Below are positions 42,001-48,857 of a stretch of 48,857 bases of DNA, one piece after another; position 1 is the stretch's first letter, and every line of letters begins with the position of its first letter. The stretch lies in the NCBI GenBank assembly GCA_030535455.1, contig JAUNJY010000033.1, forward strand, positions 1-48,857. Reading direction: 5' to 3'. The notes beneath the pieces were generated by a model. That model worked only from the letters and a program-made list of their open reading frames with translations. It made no database searches and had not been told where the DNA came from. Position numbers and translations under genes: made by a program. The stretch comes from a bacterium. Its GTDB lineage: Bacteria; Bacillota; Clostridia; Lachnospirales; Lachnospiraceae.

Positions 42001-42804
42001 TCAATGTGAAGTACCATGCCTTGTACCTTTCTCATAAATTAAATCATAAAATACATTCTCGCTTAGTATTTCGATATCATATCCCTGTTGCTTTAATACT
42101 TCTGCCTTTCTCTGCTTATTGCTTTTTCCTTCTTCAATATTGGAACAATAATCATGGTTTCCCAAAATCAGATAGTTTGTCTTTCTGGTTACACGATCCT
42201 CTTTTGTTCCGCCATTTTGAATTAGAAGCTGGCTTGCCTCTTTTGGTCCCAGTCTTTGCAGTTTTCCAGTGAATACACATCTCCTGTCTTCCAATGGAGT
42301 GCAATAGTCCACTTTCTTATTATGTACAACCTCATTCCTTATGTAATCAAATACTTGAAGGATAAGAAGTATCTCTGTCTCTTTTATATCTTGTTTCTTA
42401 GGAAGCTTTAACCCTTTACAAACTGCCGACAAGGTGTAGTTTCCTTGCAGTCGTTTTGTTTTTCGCAATACCTCTTTTAAATCTAGATAATCATTTGATA
42501 AAGGGGCTTCTAAGTATGTATGAAATGCATCGTATAAAAAATCAATAGTAAATTCGATCGAATATCCAATCAAAGGCCTTCTGCCTATGAACTGCTGTAA
42601 ATGTTTCAGTATTATTAGCTTATCTGCTTCACTGCCTGTAAATGTTTCCGAAAACTGCTCTATTTCTTCATCATTCAGATAGTAGGCTGCCTCAATCGAT
42701 GTAATGCTGTCATAGTACGGGTCTGCTCCTGTGGTCTTTATATCCAGTATCACATAATCTAGTGGGATCTCGTGTAATATATGCCCTTTGAATTCTCTTT
42801 TCAT
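42001..42804 (-). CDS. DnaQ-like exonuclease fold with degenerate active site, fused to BRCT
   Basis: Protein of 267 residues. Residues 10-165 resemble DEDD-type 3'-5' exonucleases, but the catalytic residues appear lost: the first motif reads LDIKTTGAD where D-x-E-T is expected (Glu to Lys), the second reads IGYSIEFTIDFLYDAF without the usual His-Asn, and the third reads QDIKETEILLIL without the His/Asp pair. Residues about 175-260 form a BRCT domain (DRRCVFTGKLQRLGPKEASQLLIQNGG ... TNYLILGN), as in other exonuclease-BRCT proteins. It may bind DNA ends or RNA without cutting. GGAGG lies before the ATG. No operon partner is apparent. Confidence 0.75.
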   Translation of the reverse strand: MKREFKGHILHEIPLDYVILDIKTTGADPYYDSITSIEAAYYLNDEEIEQFSETFTGSEADKLIILKHLQQFIGRRPLIGYSIEFTIDFLYDAFHTYLEAPLSNDYLDLKEVLRKTKRLQGNYTLSAVCKGLKLPKKQDIKETEILLILQVFDYIRNEVVHNKKVDYCTPLEDRRCVFTGKLQRLGPKEASQLLIQNGGTKEDRVTRKTNYLILGNHDYCSNIEEGKSNKQRKAEVLKQQGYDIEILSENVFYDLIYEKGTRHGTSH

Positions 42805-42959
42805 ACTGATTCCTCCGGTGTATATGTTATTATGTCCACTAATAACTGTATCGGATTTATGTTAAATATTCAAGCTTTTAATCTGCTCCTAGTCTCCCCC
42901 TCTCCTTTGGCACAGAAAAACCTGGCTTTATCAAGTGATTGTCAACCAGTAAAAAAAAT

Positions 42960-42990
42960 GGGCCATTAGGATTATCTCTCCTAATAGCCC
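42960..42990. terminator. Terminator of the chemotaxis receptor gene
   Basis: GGGCCATTAGGA / TCCTAATAGCCC stem; a T8 run follows on the minus strand and a T7 run on the plus strand. Confidence 0.88.
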
Positions 42991-43001
42991 AGCTTTTTTT
43001 A

Positions 43002-44492
43002 CTATTTTAAGTTTTCTACAAGACCAGTTGAACTGTCTTGTACTTGTTTTGCATATGCTTCAATGCTTTGGAAGGACATATTTAACTGTTCTAATACAGC
43101 TGATATCTCCTGAATTTCATTTGTGGTACTATTGCAATCCTGCTGTGTTTCTGTAATCAGATTTTTTACATCTGTAACACTGACTTTTACTTCTTGCATA
43201 AACTGCTGTAATTCATCAATACGGGAACCCACTTCATTCTGAACAGTAAACATACGCTCGAAATCTGCCTGTGTTTCATGCACCATTGCAAGATTTTGCG
43301 CGATAATTTTCTGCATGTCATTCATGGACTGTAACGATTGCTCTGTATTTGATGTAATCTCAGTCAAAATATTATTAATATCACTTGCAGAAGCATTTGA
43401 CTGTTCTGCTAACTTACTAATTTCTGATGCTACTACTGCAAATCCTCGTCCCGCTTCACCAGCTCTTGCCGCTTCGATGGAAGCATTGAGTGCAAGAAGG
43501 GTGGTTTCATCTGAAACAGAGTTAATGATGCCTACTGCATTTGAGATACGTTCCGTACTGCTTAGCAGTTTATTAAACTCCTGTTTAGACTTGTTGTTAC
43601 TGTTCTCTATCTCATTAATCTTGTTGAACAGATTTTTTATGTTCTCCTGATTTACTTTTGTGACATCACTCATTTGTTTTGTAAGCTTGCCAACAACTTC
43701 TGTATTCTTTGTGGTTGCATCTAGCTGTTGCATCATTTCTTCAACAGATGCCTCTCCCTCTACTGCCTTTTGAGCCATAGATAATGATTTTTCTGCAATC
43801 TCACCACTTGTATTGCTTACTTCCTCAATAGCCATAACACTTGTATTTATATGATGATAAAGTTCATTAATGTTTTCATTAATTGCTTGAGATCCTTTTA
43901 CACTCTCTTCAAACACTACAGCAATCTGTTCTGTCTGCTCCACTGTCTTTGTAAAGATTGTATTGGTCTTTTTGGTAATCATAACAAACATGTATCCAAT
44001 AATGAGTATCTGTAACAGGTAATAGATTACAAGGTTTAAAGCCGTTCCATACGTATTATCTATTCCATAGTCTGGCTTTGCAACAACTACTAAGAAGTTA
44101 ATCAATATCAGTACTGGTATCTTGGCAATAAATACACGCCTCATCACTTTCGTATCAAAATAAAGGCATGCGACAACAAATGTCATCATCCATATTAGTG
44201 CTCCATATAACCATGTAGAAAGGAATATTGCTGCGGACATAAACTCTACAGAAAATAAAGTTATATTCAAAAAGTGTTTTTTCGTTTCGCTTTTTTTATA
44301 GTATACATATGGTATCAACAGTATAAAGATTGTAATGCCAGGAATCCATGATAATGGATTATGATCAACCTTACCTCGAAGCAATAAAACAGTAAAATTG
44401 ACTGTCATTAATATCATCCCAAATACTAATGCTTTTAAAACTAGCTGGTCTGATTCTCTTCGATTTTCTTCAATTACGTTATTTTTATTCAT
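43002..44492 (-). CDS. Methyl-accepting chemotaxis protein
   Basis: Receptor of 496 residues. The N-terminal 175 residues hold about six membrane helices with no large extracellular ligand domain, so it may sense within the membrane or the cell. A cytoplasmic coiled coil follows, whose hairpin tip reads [47 protein letters not shown], in the canonical signalling form that binds CheA/CheW. There is no HAMP domain, so the membrane bundle joins the signalling coil directly. I chose the ATG at 44492 because AGGGAG lies upstream; the longer frame to 44567 has no ribosome site. No other chemotaxis genes are nearby. Confidence 0.92.
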   Translation of the reverse strand: MNKNNVIEENRRESDQLVLKALVFGMILMTVNFTVLLLRGKVDHNPLSWIPGITIFILLIPYVYYKKSETKKHFLNITLFSVEFMSAAIFLSTWLYGALIWMMTFVVACLYFDTKVMRRVFIAKIPVLILINFLVVVAKPDYGIDNTYGTALNLVIYYLLQILIIGYMFVMITKKTNTIFTKTVEQTEQIAVVFEESVKGSQAINENINELYHHINTSVMAIEEVSNTSGEIAEKSLSMAQKAVEGEASVEEMMQQLDATTKNTEVVGKLTKQMSDVTKVNQENIKNLFNKINEIENSNNKSKQEFNKLLSSTERISNAVGIINSVSDETTLLALNASIEAARAGEAGRGFAVVASEISKLAEQSNASASDINNILTEITSNTEQSLQSMNDMQKIIAQNLAMVHETQADFERMFTVQNEVGSRIDELQQFMQEVKVSVTDVKNLITETQQDCNSTTNEIQEISAVLEQLNMSFQSIEAYAKQVQDSSTGLVENLK

Positions 44493-44633
44493 TTTCTCTC
44501 CCTTCGTATAATAATATGTCAATTTATTTTCCATATATTTATATCGGACCAATTTCCTATTTGGCAACCATTCTCTTTATAATTTAATTAAAATTTAATA
44601 TTTCTTATTATTTTTCCGACTATTTTAGTAAAA

Positions 44634-44695
44634 AACAAAGTGTGCTTTGTTCAAGAATAGGATGCTTCTCGAAGAGAAGTTTCCTCGTATGCAAC
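44634..44695. repeat. Modular intergenic repeat, minimal remnant
   Basis: A short version in which the core is gone: AACAAAG-TGTG-CTTTGTT joins the two ends of module 1, followed by TTCAAGAATAGGA and the best-kept module 4 hairpin CTTCTC-GAA-GAGAAG, then TTTCCT. The outer arms no longer pair (TTCAAGAAT against CGTATGCAA). It abuts the T-tract of the oxidoreductase gene terminator. Confidence 0.75.
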
Positions 44696-44701
44696 AAAAA
44701 A

Positions 44702-44719
44702 AGATGGGGAGACCCATCT
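44702..44719 (-). terminator. Terminator of the FAD-Rieske oxidoreductase gene
   Basis: AGATGGG / CCCATCT stem with GAGA loop, and a T-run on the minus strand, 8 bp after the stop at 44727. Confidence 0.85.
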
Positions 44720-44726
44720 CTTTTTG

Positions 44727-46220
44727 TTACTCAAGATTTGATTTATTGTCTTTGGGTTTCAAATCCTTTACGGAAGGATTTGATAACAGCTTGCCTTTAT
44801 AGTCAAATCTGGATCCATGACAAGGACAGTCCCAAGACTTTTCCTCCTTGTTCCATTCCAGCATACATCCTAAATGGGGACACCTTGTACTTACTGCATA
44901 TATCTTTCCATCCTGATCTTTATATACGCCGGCCTTTTTTAGTCCACATCGTATGATTTTTCCTTCACCTGGCTTTAACTCTGATAATTTCCCCTTTGGC
45001 ATAAGAAATGTCTGCAGGGATAATCGTTTTAAAGTTACCCTAACATTGGATTTTATATTTTTCTTAGAAGCTTGATACATAAATCGGGAAGTGGAAAAAA
45101 TAGAGTCTTCCTGGAGCTTTCCTTCTGTAATTGCCTCACAAATCATCATTGCAGAAACCATAGAGCTACTCATTCCCCATTTATTAAATCCTGTGGCTAC
45201 AAACACATCCGGATATTTCTTAGAAAAGCGTCCAATATAAGGTACCTCATCAATAGCAATACAGTCTTGATTTGACCATTTATACTCTACCTTGGCACCA
45301 GGATAATACTTCTCTGCAGCCTTAATCAGCTCCCCATAATGATCTTTATCTCCTCCTGAACCGGTACGATGTCCCATGCCGCCAATCAGGACATAACTTC
45401 CATACTTACGAAAAGAATAATCCTGGTCGCACTCTCCAATATACATTCCATAAGGAAGGGCATCCTTTCTCTTTACCGCAATCAGGTAAGAGCGCTCCTG
45501 ATGCATTCTGGTAAAATAGTATCCCGGATGGTTAATCACTGGATAATGTGTTGCTATTATGATATATTTCGCCGTCACCTGATATGTCTTTTCCTGTCCA
45601 TCCGCTGCTTTATTTACAATCTCAAGCTGATGTTTCTTCATACGAAGTACCCTGGACTTCTCATTGATCGTCAGGTTGTCTGCAAGGGCAGATAGAAACT
45701 TAATTGGATGAAATGATGCCTGATTTTGAAAGCAGACTGCACCTGTCACCTCAAATGGCAATGCCGTACTGGTAGTATAGTATGCATTAATTCCGCATTT
45801 CTTTGCTGCCATTACTTCATTTTTTATATTTACCGGCTCTTTCGTAGTATACACATAGGCTGACTCTCTCTTAAAATCACAGTCAATATTTTGTGTATTC
45901 ACAAGCTCTTCATACTTGCTGACTGCAGCCTCATTACGGCTTGCATACTCCCTTGCCTTTTCAAGTCCAAACTGGCTGATTAAGCGGTCATAGATTAAAC
46001 GATGCTGGCTTGTGATCTTGGCAGTGGTGTTCTGGGTCATTCCTGAACCCACTGTCTCTGCCTCAAACACCTCTACCTGTCGTCCTTGCTGCTGTAATAG
46101 GTAAGCAGTCAGTATTCCGGTCAGCCCACCACCAATTACTGCTATCTCAATGTTACGATTGGCCGTATTGGAAGGATACATTACTTTCTGCTCCTCCTTG
46201 GCCCATATTGATTGGTTCAT
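44727..46220 (-). CDS. FAD-dependent oxidoreductase with C-terminal Rieske 2Fe-2S domain
   Basis: Protein of 497 residues. Residues 22-390 are a DAO-type flavoprotein: EIAVIGGGLTGILTAYLLQQQG (dinucleotide fold), GSGMTQNTTAKITSQH near residue 58, and FVATGFNKWGMSSSMVSA near 345. The C-terminal 90 residues are a Rieske domain with both ligand pairs, CPHLGC near 457 and CPCHGSRF near 477. The architecture is the same as in proteins of the YhfW type (DAO plus Rieske) found in Firmicutes; substrate and electron partner are unknown. It is soluble and cytoplasmic. It lies 78 bp downstream of the NtN hydrolase gene on the same strand. Confidence 0.92.
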   Translation of the reverse strand: MNQSIWAKEEQKVMYPSNTANRNIEIAVIGGGLTGILTAYLLQQQGRQVEVFEAETVGSGMTQNTTAKITSQHRLIYDRLISQFGLEKAREYASRNEAAVSKYEELVNTQNIDCDFKRESAYVYTTKEPVNIKNEVMAAKKCGINAYYTTSTALPFEVTGAVCFQNQASFHPIKFLSALADNLTINEKSRVLRMKKHQLEIVNKAADGQEKTYQVTAKYIIIATHYPVINHPGYYFTRMHQERSYLIAVKRKDALPYGMYIGECDQDYSFRKYGSYVLIGGMGHRTGSGGDKDHYGELIKAAEKYYPGAKVEYKWSNQDCIAIDEVPYIGRFSKKYPDVFVATGFNKWGMSSSMVSAMMICEAITEGKLQEDSIFSTSRFMYQASKKNIKSNVRVTLKRLSLQTFLMPKGKLSELKPGEGKIIRCGLKKAGVYKDQDGKIYAVSTRCPHLGCMLEWNKEEKSWDCPCHGSRFDYKGKLLSNPSVKDLKPKDNKSNLE

Positions 46221-46298
46221 GCTGTTTTAGCCTCTCTTTATCAATTTCAATAGCATGTAGTATCCCCAATCAAAATCTCTGTTATTCCTATTACTGTT

Positions 46299-47681
46299 TT
46301 ATCCAAAATAGGTCCACGGTTCAGATGGACGGCTTACAATAAATTCTCTTAAATATAAGAACTGAGGATGCTCCTCAAAAAATTTCTCAGCATCAAATGC
46401 TGTTCCACATGGTGCACCATATCTTGCAACAAACCCTCTGCAGTATGCAAACTGCCTGGTACATACCTTGCCATCTATGGCTCCTTTTGGTTCATAAGGA
46501 ACCGGTCTTCCCGACTGGCTCATATATTCCCTTGGATCGCACTCATAATGGGCGCATATGGTTCTAGAACATGGATTTACCTTATTTAAATACTCATCAT
46601 AATGATCGGATATAATCTGCTTTGCAATCTTTTCATCAATCTTGCCCTTAAATCGTTCCAGCAGCTTAGGTATTCTTACCTGTCTTGCCCCTTGATGCCT
46701 TCTAATATCTGCAAACCCAGAATTACTGCACTCTAAATTACGAATTCTTGGATCAAGCGGTGCATTAAATCCTGCATATGCCCCATCCCTTGTCTTATCT
46801 ACAGCATAATAGTTTAATCCTAGTTCAAACCGCATGATCTCATTGGTCTGATAATTCCCCACTAACCAGGTATTTGCATACCCTCCAGAATTTTTATCAA
46901 GCATAATTGTAACAAACTCATCGAGGGAATTGGAAAACTGCACTGCTTTTCGAATCCGCACAAACTCAGGGACTCCGTTTGGATCATAAACACAAAATCC
47001 ACCTATTGTTGTCTCCGTAATTACCCATGGTGTATCTGTTACATAAAAGTCTGACATACTATGTACATATCCTGGCTGTGACTGCATTTTAAATGCGTGT
47101 CCAGTATCTGGCGTAATATCTATGATAACATTGGCATAACGTCCATCCGCAAATGACTCAAAAGAATTATGTGCTGCAACAATGCTTCCGTCTTTAGTAT
47201 AACTTCCTGTTGCCAAAAAAGCACTGCAGGAGTCTTCCGAACGGGTTTGAAACTGCCTTCCAGAAGTAGTCCTGCCATTTGTAACTTCTTGATAGATTTC
47301 AGCACCATGAGACGGATACCAATAGCTTATGACTTCCGTATAACCATTCCAAAATAAGATATCTTGAAATTCAATCTTTTGTAGTCCCAATTTTTGATTG
47401 ACACCATCTACAATTCCTTTTAGTTCTTCCGTTACTTCAGGATACAGTTTCTCTTTCCAATTCTCATAAGCCATTTGCTTAAAGTACTCCCAAGTAATTC
47501 CTGTTTCTACATAGACAAGGTGCTTCATCCTTGCAATCGTCTCACTGATATAATTGGCAAGCAGCTCCCCATGCTGTACACCACACTCATAAGGACTGCC
47601 TTCTAATCGTAAATAGTACCACCCATGAATAAAGGTCGACATTCCCCTTCGATCACTTGAATAGTTCCACTCACTTGTCAA
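46299..47681 (-). CDS. C45-family / phospholipase B-like NtN hydrolase
   Basis: Protein of 460 residues in the family of self-processing amidohydrolases related to phospholipase B-like proteins. The probable nucleophile is Cys152 in EDSCSAFLATGSYTKDG, exposed by autocleavage between Ser151 and Cys152. SPYECGVQHGELL at residues 29-41 and AAHNSFE near 168 also match the family. There is no signal peptide, so it is likely cytoplasmic. Its substrate is unknown: an acyl amide or lipid. The start is TTG with GAGGGG 7 nt upstream; the ATG 13 codons on has a ribosome site too close to it. Confidence 0.82.
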   Translation of the reverse strand: MTSEWNYSSDRRGMSTFIHGWYYLRLEGSPYECGVQHGELLANYISETIARMKHLVYVETGITWEYFKQMAYENWKEKLYPEVTEELKGIVDGVNQKLGLQKIEFQDILFWNGYTEVISYWYPSHGAEIYQEVTNGRTTSGRQFQTRSEDSCSAFLATGSYTKDGSIVAAHNSFESFADGRYANVIIDITPDTGHAFKMQSQPGYVHSMSDFYVTDTPWVITETTIGGFCVYDPNGVPEFVRIRKAVQFSNSLDEFVTIMLDKNSGGYANTWLVGNYQTNEIMRFELGLNYYAVDKTRDGAYAGFNAPLDPRIRNLECSNSGFADIRRHQGARQVRIPKLLERFKGKIDEKIAKQIISDHYDEYLNKVNPCSRTICAHYECDPREYMSQSGRPVPYEPKGAIDGKVCTRQFAYCRGFVARYGAPCGTAFDAEKFFEEHPQFLYLREFIVSRPSEPWTYFG

Positions 47682-47762
47682 AATAAATCCCCTCTTTATG
47701 ATTTAACTTGTTACTAACTATATTCAATTTCCAGACTTCCTATGTATAAAACAGGGAACTGG

Positions 47763-48536
47763 CTAGTCTTCCCTGCAGCTATTGTGTAATGCATGCAATA
47801 CGCTATCTAATTCCTCTAATCCCATTTGTCCGGGAGCACTTGCCTTCTTCCTTGCTCCAAATGTCAGTGCTGATCCAAAGAACTCTCCTGCTACCCTTGA
47901 TATTACTCCTTTTGCCCCCATGGACATGGTGATAATCGGACCAGTTGCATATTTCGTCCTCATCTCATCCGTTGCCTGTAACAGTGTCAGCACATCCTGA
48001 GTGGTTTGTGGCATAACTGCAATCTTAGAAATGTCTGCTCCAAGGTCCTGCATCTTTCTTAATCTATTAATAATTTCCTCTTTGTCCGGTGTCTTATAAA
48101 AATCATGATTTGATGCCACCACAAAGACTTGGTTTTGATGTGCCACTTCAATAATCTCTTCTACTATCTGATCTCCTGTAAATGCTTCCACATCAATTAA
48201 GTCAACACTACCGGTAGCCGCTATCTCTTTATTTAGTATTGTATAATAAACGTCACTAATCTCTTTCTCTCCGCCCTCTTTTAATGTACGGAAGGTAAAT
48301 AAGATTGGCATTTCTGATAAGACTTCTCTAAGCTCTCTTGCCGTTTCCTTTACTTTCTCAATCTCAAATACCTGCTCAAACCAATCAACTCGCCATTCTG
48401 CCACATCTGCCTTGCTTATATTAATTGCTCTTGCCTCACTCAAAATTTCCTCTTTTGTTTTCCCTATGATGGAAACGCATACTTTAGGGATGCCTGCTCC
48501 AATTACTACGTTACGTACGGTCACTGTCTGTTTCAT
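47763..48536 (-). CDS. aroD: Type I 3-dehydroquinate dehydratase
   Basis: Shikimate-pathway enzyme of 257 residues that dehydrates 3-dehydroquinate through a Schiff base. The TIM-barrel motifs are visible: ADVAEWRVDWFE at residues 43-54, FTFRTLKEGGE near 80-90, VDLIDVEAF near 111, SNHDF with catalytic His144, and ISKIAVMPQ with the Schiff-base Lys171. MGAKGVISRVAGEFFGSALTFG near 215 and SAPGQ near 240 are also standard. I chose the ATG at 48536 because AAGGAGG lies just upstream; the longer frame from a GTG at 48632 has none. Other aro genes are not in the window. Confidence 0.96.
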   Translation of the reverse strand: MKQTVTVRNVVIGAGIPKVCVSIIGKTKEEILSEARAINISKADVAEWRVDWFEQVFEIEKVKETARELREVLSEMPILFTFRTLKEGGEKEISDVYYTILNKEIAATGSVDLIDVEAFTGDQIVEEIIEVAHQNQVFVVASNHDFYKTPDKEEIINRLRKMQDLGADISKIAVMPQTTQDVLTLLQATDEMRTKYATGPIITMSMGAKGVISRVAGEFFGSALTFGARKKASAPGQMGLEELDSVLHALHNSCRED

Positions 48537-48658
48537 CTTTTCCTCCTTAAGTATAAATAAGACTGCTTCTCTTTTAGTTTTTACCATTTTACCATAACTT
48601 TTCATAAAAAACAGAAAAAGTATCTTCGACACTGCAAACTTCCAATGAACTAAAAAAA

Positions 48659-48684
48659 GCCATAAAAGATTTCTCTTTTATGGC
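48659..48684 (-). terminator. Terminator of the tRNA operon
   Basis: Perfect 11-bp stem GCCATAAAAGA / TCTTTTATGGC followed on the minus strand by TTTTTTT, 22 bp after the tRNA-Arg gene. Confidence 0.92.
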
Positions 48685-48705
48685 TTAACCCACGTTATTT
48701 AAAAC

Positions 48706-48779
<74 letters not shown>

Positions 48780-48804
48780 ATATGCTCTGCAATTCTCATT
48801 GCAA

Positions 48805-48857
48805 AGCGGGTGATGGGAATCGAACCCACGTATCTAGCTTGGAAGGCTAGTGTTCTA
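48805..48857 (-). tRNA. tRNA-Gly (anticodon TCC), 5' part beyond the window
   Basis: On the minus strand the anticodon arm CTAGC-CTTCCAA-GCTAG, variable loop, T loop TTCGATT and the 3' acceptor strand CACCCGC are visible, ending with discriminator T. The D arm and 5' acceptor strand lie outside the window. It is in tandem with tRNA-Arg. Confidence 0.92.

Overview
The window looks like a chromosomal segment of a low-GC, Gram-positive, anaerobic clostridium, most likely a Lachnospiraceae member of the Lachnoclostridium / Clostridium phytofermentans type. This is inferred from gene content: a lipoteichoic acid synthase-like enzyme, an FMN riboswitch with the ECF S-component RibU, NiaR-type NAD control, CsoR/CopA, a trigger-factor-like lipoprotein, strong AGGAGG ribosome sites, and TTGACA/TATAAT promoters. 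No database search was possible. Most genes lie on the minus strand. I see no prophage, insertion sequence or CRISPR array.

Layout. 1-3.4 kb: 3' truncated gltX, then a small minus-strand group made of a collapsed LytTR regulator, a DUF3021 membrane fusion and a coupled P-loop kinase. 3.4-8.2 kb: AI-2E family permease, cytidylate-kinase-like protein, LacX-type aldose epimerase and prfC. 8.2-11 kb: two large structured-RNA candidates on either side of a VanZ-like gene, then a trigger-factor-like PPIase lipoprotein. 11-16.5 kb: unknown protein, AEC transporter, FMN riboswitch-ribU, patatin, NSS sodium symporter. 16.6-19.5 kb: csoR-copA copper module, with a CopZ domain fused to the CopA C-terminus behind a retained internal ribosome site. 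20-29.3 kb: LTA synthase-like protein, a RlmL/Trm14-type RNA methyltransferase with HEAT-like repeats, and a 1596-residue DUF4011-helicase-nuclease that is probably antiphage. 29.4-33.9 kb: second AI-2E permease, Na/Pi symporter with PhoU domain, HD protein. 34-37.8 kb: nadA-nadB-nadC-niaR, the de novo NAD operon with its own repressor. 37.8-48.6 kb: conserved small protein, Crp/Fnr regulator, orphan BMP lipoprotein, DUF2752 and zinc-ribbon DUF4234 pair, degenerate DnaQ-BRCT protein, chemotaxis receptor, FAD-Rieske oxidoreductase, NtN hydrolase, aroD. Two tRNA genes (Arg-TCT and a partial Gly-TCC) close the window.

The most unusual content is a family of modular intergenic repeats at five loci (about 19.6, 22.7, 32.4, 38.3 and 44.6 kb). 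They share a roughly 49-bp core that folds as a hairpin and shows compensatory base changes between copies. The core is flanked by interchangeable inverted-repeat modules whose sequence changes while pairing is kept. At all five loci the element starts directly after the T-tract of a minus-strand intrinsic terminator. Further leads are the two nested-helix RNA candidates (8357-8595 and 9519-9739), an orphan small RNA candidate (40746-40857), tandem terminators behind the FMN aptamer, and an in-frame deletion that reduced a LytTR regulator to 55 residues while its probable 21-bp-spaced operator repeats remain.
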